A program made the translations under genes and the position numbers. 7,809 nucleotides of DNA, from positions 1-7,809 of the forward strand of contig DVLR01000304.1 in the NCBI GenBank assembly GCA_018715425.1, written 5' to 3'. How positions within the stretch are numbered: position 1 is the stretch's first letter; every line of letters begins with the position of its first letter. The notes beneath the pieces are model-generated. The model was not told where the DNA came from. It worked only from the letters and a program-made list of their open reading frames with translations, and did no database searches. Of this stretch, positions 1 to 5,393 are shown in pieces. This stretch comes from Candidatus Merdenecus merdavium (GTDB lineage Bacteria > Bacillota > Clostridia > Lachnospirales > Lachnospiraceae).

Positions 1-618
1 ACCATTAGTATGTTAAGGGTAAGGGCAGATCATGCTGCAGCCCAAGATGCTGTATTTTCTGACGTATCAGAGGATTTTATTAAAAAGAATCAATTTGTAT
101 TGATAAAAACCCTATGCAAAGATAAAGATGAATATTTAACGAGACCCGATTTAGGTAGGAGGTTTGGCCCAGAGGAATTAGAGGTAATAAGGAAAACCTG
201 TGGACAGAATCCTAAGGTATTATTGGTGGTAGGAGACGGCCTTTCCTCTTCGGCCATTGAAGCTAATGTAGAAGATATGGTACCAGCTATCAAGCAAGGA
301 CTGTCTCTTCATGGAATCAATATTGGAGATATTTTGTTTATCAAATATGCTCGAGTTGGTGCTATGGATGCCATTGGTGAAGTTACAGATGCAGATGTCA
401 TCTGTATGTTAGTAGGGGAAAGACCGGGATTGGTCACAGCAGAATCCATGTCTGCCTATATTGCATATAAACCGAAGCATGGATTGCCAGAGGCTAAACG
501 TACCGTGATATCCAATATCCACAAAGGTGGAACTACGGCAGTTGAAGCTGGTGCCCATACAGCAGAATTAATCAAAACAATGCTAGACAAAAAAGCATCT
601 GGAATTGATCTTAAATAG
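1..618 (+). CDS. eutC: Ethanolamine ammonia-lyase small subunit EutC (5' truncated)
   Basis: Light chain of adenosylcobalamin-dependent ethanolamine ammonia-lyase, which with EutB splits ethanolamine into acetaldehyde and ammonia inside the microcompartment. The frame is open from base 1, and the residues before the first ATG (TIS, then MLRVRADHAAAQDAV) align with the internal 'LLRFLADHSRSKD' stretch of enterobacterial EutC as I remember it. The ATG at 10 is therefore internal and about 90 N-terminal residues lie upstream. Family motifs include YLTRPDLGRRF, VVGDGLSSSAIEANVEDM, LVGERPGL and ISNIHKGGTTAVEAGAH, and the end KKASGIDLK matches the family C-terminus. eutL follows 20 bases after the stop, so the two are surely cotranscribed. 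EutB and the reactivase EutA would be expected upstream but cannot be seen. Confidence 0.96.
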   Translation, partial: TISMLRVRADHAAAQDAVFSDVSEDFIKKNQFVLIKTLCKDKDEYLTRPDLGRRFGPEELEVIRKTCGQNPKVLLVVGDGLSSSAIEANVEDMVPAIKQGLSLHGINIGDILFIKYARVGAMDAIGEVTDADVICMLVGERPGLVTAESMSAYIAYKPKHGLPEAKRTVISNIHKGGTTAVEAGAHTAELIKTMLDKKASGIDLK

Positions 619-638
619 AAAGGCAGGTAGGAAAATCA

Positions 639-1295
639 ATGGAAAATGAAAAGTTAAAGGCTAATATTTTAGGTATACGTATGATTTCTAATGTCAGTCC
701 AAGCTTAGCAAAGAGATTTGAACTTTCAAATCGCAATAAAAGCCTAGGGATTATTACGGCAGACAGCGATGATGTTTTATATACAGCTTTAGATGAAGCC
801 ACAAAGGATGCCGATGTAGAAGTGGTTTATGCAAGATCCATGTATGCTGGGGCCGGTAATGCTTCAACAAAATTAGCAGGTGAAGTGATTGGGATTTTAG
901 GCGGACCAAGTCCAGCAGAAGTAAAGAGCGGGGTTCGTTCCGTTCAAAACTTTGTGGAGAATGGACCTTGCTTTATCAGCGCCAATGAAGATAACTCTAT
1001 TATTTATTATGCTCACACTGTTTCAAGAACTGGAAGCTATTTATCAAGGATTGCAGGAATTCAGGAAGGAGAAGCACTTGCTTATTTAATTGCTCCCCCT
1101 ATGGAAGCGATGTATGGGCTTGATACGGCACTTAAAGCAGCAGATGTTGAGTTAGTAGAGTTTTTTGGACCACCATCTGAAACAAACTTTGGAGGCGGCT
1201 TGTTGACTGGTTCTCAATCTGCCTGTAATGCTGCTTGTAGTGCATTTGCAGAGGCTGTTAGAACCATTGCAAGAAATCCCAAGGAATTAGCATAA
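639..1295 (+). CDS. eutL: Ethanolamine microcompartment shell protein EutL
   Basis: Tandem BMC-domain shell protein (218 residues, the family's usual length) that forms pseudohexameric trimers with a central pore; homologues are known in open and closed pore states. The sequence shows the EutL signature: a first half ending near residue 105 with ARSMYAGAGNASTKLAGEVIGILGG and PSPAEVKSGV, and a second half with FISANEDNSIIYYAHTVSRT, SYLSRIAGIQEGEALAYLIA and VELVEFFGPPSETNFGGGLL. The start is supported by AGGTAGGA at 624-631, 7 bases before the ATG. It sits between the lyase subunit eutC and the dehydrogenase eutE. The stop codon is followed by a short GAT repeat. Nothing suggests damage or a frameshift. 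Confidence 0.97.
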   Translation: MENEKLKANILGIRMISNVSPSLAKRFELSNRNKSLGIITADSDDVLYTALDEATKDADVEVVYARSMYAGAGNASTKLAGEVIGILGGPSPAEVKSGVRSVQNFVENGPCFISANEDNSIIYYAHTVSRTGSYLSRIAGIQEGEALAYLIAPPMEAMYGLDTALKAADVELVEFFGPPSETNFGGGLLTGSQSACNAACSAFAEAVRTIARNPKELA

Positions 1296-1297
1296 AC

Positions 1298-1313
1298 GAT
1301 GATGATGATGATG
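1298..1313 (+). repeat. Short GAT trinucleotide tract after eutL
   Basis: Five perfect GAT units lie immediately after the eutL stop. In the eutL frame they would read as five methionines, a lysine and a stop if the first stop were read through. No ribosome-binding site precedes the tract, so it is probably not translated. It lies outside any coding region, and length variation would change only the eutL-eutE spacing. Confidence 0.6.
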
Positions 1314-1349
1314 AAATAAAAGAAGCTTGAAAAAAGAGAAAGGGATCAT

Positions 1350-2837
1350 ATGGAAATCATAGATAAAGACTTGCTTTCTATTCAGGAAGTAAGAAATATA
1401 GTAAAACATGCTAATCTTGCCAGTAAAGAGCTTGCTAACATGAGCCAAGAGCAAATTGATAAGGTGGTAAAAGCAATTTCAGATGCAGGTATAGAACATG
1501 CAGAAAGGCTGGCCAAAATGGCTAGTGAAGAGACTGGATTTGGTAATGCTGAGGATAAGACCATTAAGAATTATTTTGCATCTAAAGTAGTATATGACAG
1601 TATTAAAGATCAGAAGACGGTGGGGATCATAAAGGAAGATAAGGAGTTAAAAACCATAGATATTGCAATTCCCGTTGGAGTAGTTGCAGGTATCATACCA
1701 TCAACCAATCCAACATCTACGGTAATCTACAAGACTTTGATCTCTATAAAGGGAGGAAATGCCATTGTCATATCCCCACATCCTGGAGCGAAGAGCTGTA
1801 TTTTAGAAACCGTAAAAGTCATAAAAGAAGCAGCCCAAGCAGCTGGGTGTCCCAAAGATGCAATCGGAGTGATTACGGTTCCGACTTTACAGGCAACACA
1901 AGAATTAATGAAACATGATGATACGAAATTAATACTTGCCACAGGTGGAGCAGCCATGGTGAAAGCAGCGTATTTATCAGGAACACCGGCTATTGGAGTA
2001 GGAGCAGGTAATGGACCAGCCTTTATTGATCGATCAGCAGATATACCACTTGCAATCAAACGCATTGTAGATTCTAAAACCTTTGATCACGGTACGATTT
2101 GTGCATCGGAGCAATCCATTGTCATAGAAAAGGATCTAGAGGATCAAGTTACTTTTGAGCTTAAAAAAAGAGGTGCCTATCTTTTAAGTCAAGAAGAATC
2201 GGAAAAATTAGGAACGTTTATTTTAAGAGCTAATGGTACCATGAATCCTGCTATTGTTGGAAAGAGTGCAGAGCATCTAAGTAAATTAGCTGGGCTTTCT
2301 AGGGTTCCTGCAAGTACTAAAGTATTGGTAGCTAAAACAGAGAGTGTAGGATTAGATGTTCCTTATTCTCATGAAAAGCTAGCACCGATTTTAGCCCTCT
2401 ATGTGGAAGATTCTGTAGATGGGGTATTAGAACGATCCAAGGAAATCTTGGAGTTTGAAGGAATGGGTCATACATTTTCCATCCATGCCAATGATGAAGC
2501 CCTTGTAAAGAAGTTTGCTCTTCAAATGCCAGCATCTAGAATCCTTGTAAATACGCCAGGAGCTCTTGGAGGAATTGGCGCCACTACCAATCTGTGGCCA
2601 GCACTGACTTTGGGATGTGGTGCCATGGGTGGAAGTGCTTCTTCTAATAATATTGGACCCAAGGATCTTATAAATATAAAAAAGGTCGCTTATGGAATAA
2701 AGGAAATAGAAGAAATTAGAAGTACCGTATTTGGTGGAAGAGATTCAGAAAATTCTCACGATGTTACCTCTTCTTGTCTTGAGCAAGACGAATTGGTAGA
2801 TGAAATTGTAAAAAAATTAATGGAAAGGCTCATGTAA
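1350..2837 (+). CDS. eutE: CoA-acylating acetaldehyde dehydrogenase EutE
   Basis: NAD+-dependent enzyme that converts acetaldehyde plus CoA to acetyl-CoA and NADH inside the microcompartment. It has the aldehyde dehydrogenase fold: GIIPSTNPTSTV near residues 114-125, the glycine-rich ATGGAAMV and GVGAGNGPAFID segments (about 197-230), and the catalytic cysteine C251 in FDHGTICASEQS. The C-terminal half has LGGIGATTNLWPALTLGCG. The start follows AAAGGG with 5 bases of spacing. The protein begins directly with the dehydrogenase region and lacks the usual N-terminal encapsulation helix. Instead its last 18 residues (478-495) form an amphipathic helix resembling one. Length 495 suits the EutE/PduP family. 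The partner that would regenerate NAD+ (an alcohol dehydrogenase such as EutG) is not in this window. Confidence 0.96.
   Translation: MEIIDKDLLSIQEVRNIVKHANLASKELANMSQEQIDKVVKAISDAGIEHAERLAKMASEETGFGNAEDKTIKNYFASKVVYDSIKDQKTVGIIKEDKELKTIDIAIPVGVVAGIIPSTNPTSTVIYKTLISIKGGNAIVISPHPGAKSCILETVKVIKEAAQAAGCPKDAIGVITVPTLQATQELMKHDDTKLILATGGAAMVKAAYLSGTPAIGVGAGNGPAFIDRSADIPLAIKRIVDSKTFDHGTICASEQSIVIEKDLEDQVTFELKKRGAYLLSQEESEKLGTFILRANGTMNPAIVGKSAEHLSKLAGLSRVPASTKVLVAKTESVGLDVPYSHEKLAPILALYVEDSVDGVLERSKEILEFEGMGHTFSIHANDEALVKKFALQMPASRILVNTPGALGGIGATTNLWPALTLGCGAMGGSASSNNIGPKDLINIKKVAYGIKEIEEIRSTVFGGRDSENSHDVTSSCLEQDELVDEIVKKLMERLM
2781..2834 (+). other. Putative C-terminal encapsulation helix of EutE
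   Basis: These codons give EQDELVDEIVKKLMERLM, with hydrophobic residues paired every four positions (LV, IV, LM, LM). That is the amphipathic pattern of known microcompartment encapsulation peptides. The preceding stretch (GRDSENSHDVTSSCL) is polar and looks like a flexible linker. Such peptides are known at either end of cargo enzymes; assigning this one is inference from pattern. It nearly matches the N-terminus of the 124-residue protein at 4793. Confidence 0.7.
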
Positions 2838-2859
2838 TAGGAACATTTGGAGAATACTA

Positions 2860-2943
2860 ATGATATGGAAAACAAAAACCGTAGATATATTAAAATCATT
2901 TAATTATAGCAGGCAAAAAAAATGGCTAATACAAATGCGTTAG
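2860..2943 (+). CDS. Possible 27-codon upstream ORF overlapping the eutM start
   Basis: A small ORF (MIWKTKTVDILKSFNYSRQK then KWLIQMR) begins 22 bases after the eutE stop. It is preceded by GGAGA at 2849-2853 with 6 bases of spacing, a better ribosome site than that of eutM itself. It runs through the eutM start codon in another frame and stops 22 bases inside eutM. Its product resembles nothing I know. If translated, it could couple eutM translation to its own or unwind the mRNA. An eight-A run just before the eutM ATG (2915-2922) would bring ribosomes into the eutM frame after a -1 slip. Whether it is expressed cannot be judged from one sequence. Confidence 0.3.
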   Translation: MIWKTKTVDILKSFNYSRQKKWLIQMR

Positions 2944-3224
2944 GAATGATTGAAACAAAAGGTTTAGTAGGTGCTATTGAAGCAGCAGATGCAATGGTGA
3001 AAGCAGCCAATGTATCTTTAGTAGGTAAAGAGACCATCGGTGGAGGTCTTGTAACGGTTATGGTTAGAGGTGATGTAGGAGCAGTGAAAGCAGCGACAGA
3101 CGCTGGTGCAGCAGCAGCAGAAAGAGTTGGAGAATTGGTATCTGTTCATGTGATACCAAGGCCACATACGGATGTAGACTATATTTTACCACACCAGACT
3201 ATGGTTGTTCCCACAGAGGTATAA
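2922..3224 (+). CDS. eutM: Ethanolamine microcompartment hexameric shell protein EutM
   Basis: Major BMC-domain shell tile of 100 residues that forms flat hexamers covering the facets. The single BMC domain spans nearly the whole protein: ALGMIETKGLVGAIEAADAM, the AANVSLVGKETIGGGLVTVM strand region, RGDVGAVKAATDAGAAAAER, and the C-terminal VISPRP-like element seen here as VHVIPRPHTDVDYILP. The start codon is fixed by an in-frame TAG at 2907 and a modest AGCAGG site at 2908-2913. That site is weak for what is usually the most abundant shell protein, so the overlapping upstream ORF may help translation. A 9-bp hairpin follows 16 bases after the stop and could protect or delimit its mRNA. Confidence 0.97.
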   Translation: MANTNALGMIETKGLVGAIEAADAMVKAANVSLVGKETIGGGLVTVMVRGDVGAVKAATDAGAAAAERVGELVSVHVIPRPHTDVDYILPHQTMVVPTEV

Positions 3225-3240
3225 GAGGATTCATATAAAA

Positions 3241-3264
3241 AAACAGCTTGGATTAAAGCTGTTT
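3241..3264. terminator. Perfect 9-bp hairpin between eutM and eutT
   Basis: AAACAGCTT and its exact complement AAGCTGTTT flank a six-base loop (GGATTA). On the + strand only three T residues follow, all within the stem, so it should be at most a weak terminator or an mRNA processing or stabilising element between eutM and eutT. On the - strand the hairpin would be followed by seven T residues (complement of 3237-3243), which resembles an intrinsic terminator for antisense transcripts. The loop lacks the A1/G4 pattern of EutV-bound hairpins. Confidence 0.55.
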
Positions 3265-3311
3265 AGACAGAGAGCGAACGTTTTAGACGTGATTAGAAAA
3301 TAGGAGGACAT

Positions 3312-4040
3312 ATGTCTTTAGTAACAGAAGATGATGTAAGAAAGATGCTTGCCAGTCATCAACTAAAACCCCAAGATACCTTCCATGCATCCCCTAAGCA
3401 GATCATCACACCGTCTGCAAAAGAGTTATTCAATGAAAAGAATATTTCTATCATTACAGATGAAGGAAAAAAAGAGGAGTATTCCATGACTTATGAGACT
3501 TTGTTTGGAGCAAAGATAATGGAAAAACCAGAGCATATGACCCATTTAAGAGGCAATATATTGGTTTTTAAGGATCATCCTATGATTGCATTTAGAGGTG
3601 CCATAGACTCTTTGGAATCTACGATCATCCTCATACAAACTCTCTTAGATGACGATCAGTATCCTAAGTTGATTCAGGATTTAGAAGAGGTTGTTCAGTT
3701 TGTTCACTCCTTAATTAAATTTGAGATTACAGGAGAACCTTTAGGCGAGTTTCAGTTATTAGGTTTAGATGCCAAGGCATTGCGTGATCATTCCCATCAT
3801 CCTAGCAAGTATTATGGAATCAGTCATTTTATTCCAAACCATTCCCATGGGATGATTGTGGCTTATTTAAATAAACTACGGACCTTAGCAAGAGAGACAG
3901 AATTAGTTGCCTATCAGGCTTTTAAAAAGGAAGAAGGATTAGTGGCTCGTGAGGATATTCTTACAGCATTAAACAGATTATCTTCATTATTTTGGATTAT
4001 GATGTTTCAATATATGGATCACCAATATGAAGAAAAATAA
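3312..4040 (+). CDS. eutT: Corrinoid adenosyltransferase EutT (cysteine-free type)
   Basis: ATP:cob(I)alamin adenosyltransferase that makes adenosylcobalamin for EutBC. Residues about 3-50 form the small N-terminal module ending in IITPSAKELFNEKNISII, also found at the start of enterobacterial EutT and EutQ. The transferase part begins near residue 74 (EHMTHLRGNILVFKDHPMI AFRG) and continues with ESTIILIQTLL, DHSHHPSKYYGISH (from residue 159), NHSHGM (176-181) and the family motif LNKLRTLARETEL. The protein has no cysteine at all, so it lacks the metal-binding CCxxC cluster of Salmonella EutT; from memory, Listeria-type EutT is similar. Its ribosome site AGGAGGA at 3302-3308 is the strongest of the operon. 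Length 242 is close to the family norm. Confidence 0.92.
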   Translation: MSLVTEDDVRKMLASHQLKPQDTFHASPKQIITPSAKELFNEKNISIITDEGKKEEYSMTYETLFGAKIMEKPEHMTHLRGNILVFKDHPMIAFRGAIDSLESTIILIQTLLDDDQYPKLIQDLEEVVQFVHSLIKFEITGEPLGEFQLLGLDAKALRDHSHHPSKYYGISHFIPNHSHGMIVAYLNKLRTLARETELVAYQAFKKEEGLVAREDILTALNRLSSLFWIMMFQYMDHQYEEK

Positions 4041-4129
4041 ATCTCACTTAGGACAAGTAGATTTAGATATACTCATCTTATTCCTAACATGAAAAAGTGT
4101 AAAATCACACAGATGGGAGTTGTATATAT

Positions 4130-4747
4130 ATGTTATCTGAAAAAATAGTAGCAGGACTAACGGAGCAGCTGATCAGCCATTTATTTGTTCAGGTGGAAGC
4201 TTCTGGAAGACATGTTCATTTGTGTAGAAGTGATATAGATCAATTGTTTGGAGCTGGTTACCAATTAACTAGAATCAGGGATTTATCTCAGCCAGGACAA
4301 TATGTATGTGAAGAAAGAATTTCAGTGACGGGACCCAAAGGAACCATAAAAAATGTTGTTGTTTTAGGCCCTGAAAGGAAAGAAACCCAGATAGAAATAT
4401 CCATGACTGACGGATTGGCCCTTGGAATCAAAGCACCAATTCGGCAAAGTGGACAGATTCATAATACACCAGGTGCTACTTTAAGTTCTGAAAAAAGTTC
4501 AATCACCATTAATCAAGGGGTTATAGTAGCAAAACGTCATATCCATCTTCATCCAGATGATGCAGCACGTTTTCAACTTCAAGACAATGAAATCATTAAA
4601 ATAAAAGTATTTGGAGATCGGAGCCTTATTTTTGATGAGGTAGTAGCAAGAGTGAATAAAAATTTTAAAACATCGGTGCATATTGATTATGACGAAGCCA
4701 ATGGATGTGGATTTAAAAAGGATATGTTAGGTATTATTTTAAAATAA
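4130..4747 (+). CDS. pduL: PduL-type phosphate acyltransferase (EutD role)
   Basis: Converts acetyl-CoA plus phosphate into acetyl phosphate and CoA, recycling CoA within the microcompartment. It consists of two PduL-type barrel repeats. The first carries ASGRHVHLCRSDID (H28, H30), and the second VAKRHIHLHPDDA (H137, H139, H141), the expected zinc-ligand histidines. Between them are SQPGQYVCEERISVTGPKG, NVVVLGPERKETQIEISMTD and SGQIHNTPGATL, all typical of PduL and unlike the Pta-type EutD of enterobacteria. Residues 1-19 (MLSEKIVAGLTEQLISHLF) form an amphipathic helix that may act as an encapsulation peptide. The ribosome site GGGAG at 4115-4119 lies 10 bases from the ATG, rather far. Length 205 is normal. 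Confidence 0.95.
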   Translation: MLSEKIVAGLTEQLISHLFVQVEASGRHVHLCRSDIDQLFGAGYQLTRIRDLSQPGQYVCEERISVTGPKGTIKNVVVLGPERKETQIEISMTDGLALGIKAPIRQSGQIHNTPGATLSSEKSSITINQGVIVAKRHIHLHPDDAARFQLQDNEIIKIKVFGDRSLIFDEVVARVNKNFKTSVHIDYDEANGCGFKKDMLGIILK

Positions 4748-4759
4748 AAAAGGAAACAT

Positions 4760-4777
4760 ATGATGATCGATTCATAA
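4760..4777 (+). other. Five-codon minicistron before the 124-residue gene
   Basis: The ORF MMIDS-stop starts 12 bases after the pduL stop, with AAGG 6 bases upstream. It ends two bases before the AAGGTGA ribosome site of the next gene. The surrounding sequence (GAAACAT at 4753-4759 and GATTCATAAGA at 4769-4779) recurs after eutQ, where it also forms a five-codon ORF ending Asp-Ser-stop. Translation is unproven, and the shared sequence could equally be a structural or protein-binding element. Confidence 0.3.
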
Positions 4778-4792
4778 GAAAGGTGATTGCCT

Positions 4793-5167
4793 ATGGAGTT
4801 TGAAAAATTAGTAGATGAAGTTTTAAAGGAACTGCTAAAGCGGTTACAATTCCAAGATCTTTGCAGTATTCCTTCATCAGATCATGAATTACCTGACAGT
4901 CATAAAGCCATCTCCAAAGAATTTGATCTTTCTAAGAAAAAACTCCTGACGGAACAAGTGCTTGAAGAATTTTCATTAAAAAATCGATCCTATCTTTTAG
5001 TAAATCATAAATGCATCATTACACCTCTTGCAATGGACTATATAAGGGATAGGGAAATAACCATAAGATACGTTCATGATACAGATAAGGCTATCTTAGG
5101 TAGACAGGTAGGTGAATATGGAAATAGGAACAGTAATCGGCAGCGTTTGGGCCACAAAGAAAAATGA
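4793..5167 (+). CDS. Unassigned eut-operon protein: targeting helix plus EutT/EutQ N-terminal-like domain
   Basis: I know no function for this 124-residue protein, though clostridial and Listeria eut loci often hold a small hypothetical gene here. Residues 1-18 (MEFEKLVDEVLKELLKRL) form an amphipathic helix like an encapsulation peptide, followed by a polar linker to about residue 48. Residues 50-96 contain KLLTEQVLEEF and CIITPLAMDYIRDREITI. These line up with LVTEDDVRKML and QIITPSAKELFNEKNISI in EutT of this window, and with LITANDIR and SIITPEAREVAELLGFTI at the start of Salmonella EutQ (recalled). The tail is basic and polar. ATG 4793 is preferred over TTG 4787 because AGGTGA at 4781-4786 then lies 6 bases away and the helix starts cleanly. 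The last 16 codons overlap eutN in another frame. Confidence 0.85.
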   Translation: MEFEKLVDEVLKELLKRLQFQDLCSIPSSDHELPDSHKAISKEFDLSKKKLLTEQVLEEFSLKNRSYLLVNHKCIITPLAMDYIRDREITIRYVHDTDKAILGRQVGEYGNRNSNRQRLGHKEK

Positions 5168-5393
5168 ACACCTAGAGGGTCAAAAACTATTAGTGATAAG
5201 GACTGGATTAGAAAGGGAAGAAAAAGGACTGATAGTTGGAGTGGATATTATAGGTGCAGGTATAGGAGATCAAGTCTTAGTGGTACACGGCAGCGCCGCT
5301 CGATGTTCCATAGGGAAACCTTCTGCACCTGTAGATGTGGCAGTTGTAGGTATTATAGATAAAGTCGAGGTAGATAAAAATGAGTATAAATGA
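5118..5393 (+). CDS. eutN: Microcompartment pentameric vertex protein EutN
   Basis: EutN/CcmL-family protein that forms pentamers capping shell vertices. The 91 residues match the family throughout: MEIGTVIGSVWATKKNEHLEG at the N-terminus, KLLVI, then EEKGLIVGVDIIGAGIGDQVLVV, the HGSAAR segment, and PVDVAVVGIIDKVEV at the end. ATG 5118 is chosen over GTG 5112 because the family starts directly with this strand and AGGTAGG (5106-5112) is well placed for the ATG. The gene begins inside the preceding reading frame (50-base overlap) and its last 14 bases overlap eutH, so translation of all three is probably coupled. Confidence 0.94.
   Translation: MEIGTVIGSVWATKKNEHLEGQKLLVIRTGLEREEKGLIVGVDIIGAGIGDQVLVVHGSAARCSIGKPSAPVDVAVVGIIDKVEVDKNEYK

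Noticed and set aside
10..618. A complete short EutC starting at the ATG at position 10
   Set aside because: The frame is open to base 1, there is no ribosome site, and alignment places this methionine inside the known EutC domain.
1298..1313. Phase-variation repeat
   Set aside because: Only five units, and outside any coding region or clear promoter spacer, so there is no mechanism for switching.
1727..2065. A 112-codon open frame on the - strand
   Set aside because: It is entirely within eutE, whose reading frame is unambiguous, and has no recognisable domain; it is a shadow of alanine- and glycine-rich coding sequence.
3241..3300. EutV (ANTAR) dual-hairpin antitermination site between eutM and eutT
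   Set aside because: The loop GGATTA lacks the A1/G4 pattern, the second possible stem around 3279-3291 has only four pairs, and no T-tract terminator overlaps. I also saw no AGCAANGRRGCU-like motif in the window.
4050..4076. Possible internal promoter with TATACT between eutT and pduL
   Set aside because: The -10-like TATACT lacks any acceptable -35 at 16-18 bases and has no extended TG; chance in AT-rich sequence is more likely.
4089..4148. Nineteen-codon ORF (MKKCKITQMGVVYICYLKK) overlapping the pduL start
   Set aside because: No ribosome-binding sequence precedes its ATG and the peptide looks arbitrary, unlike the better-supported small ORF before eutM.
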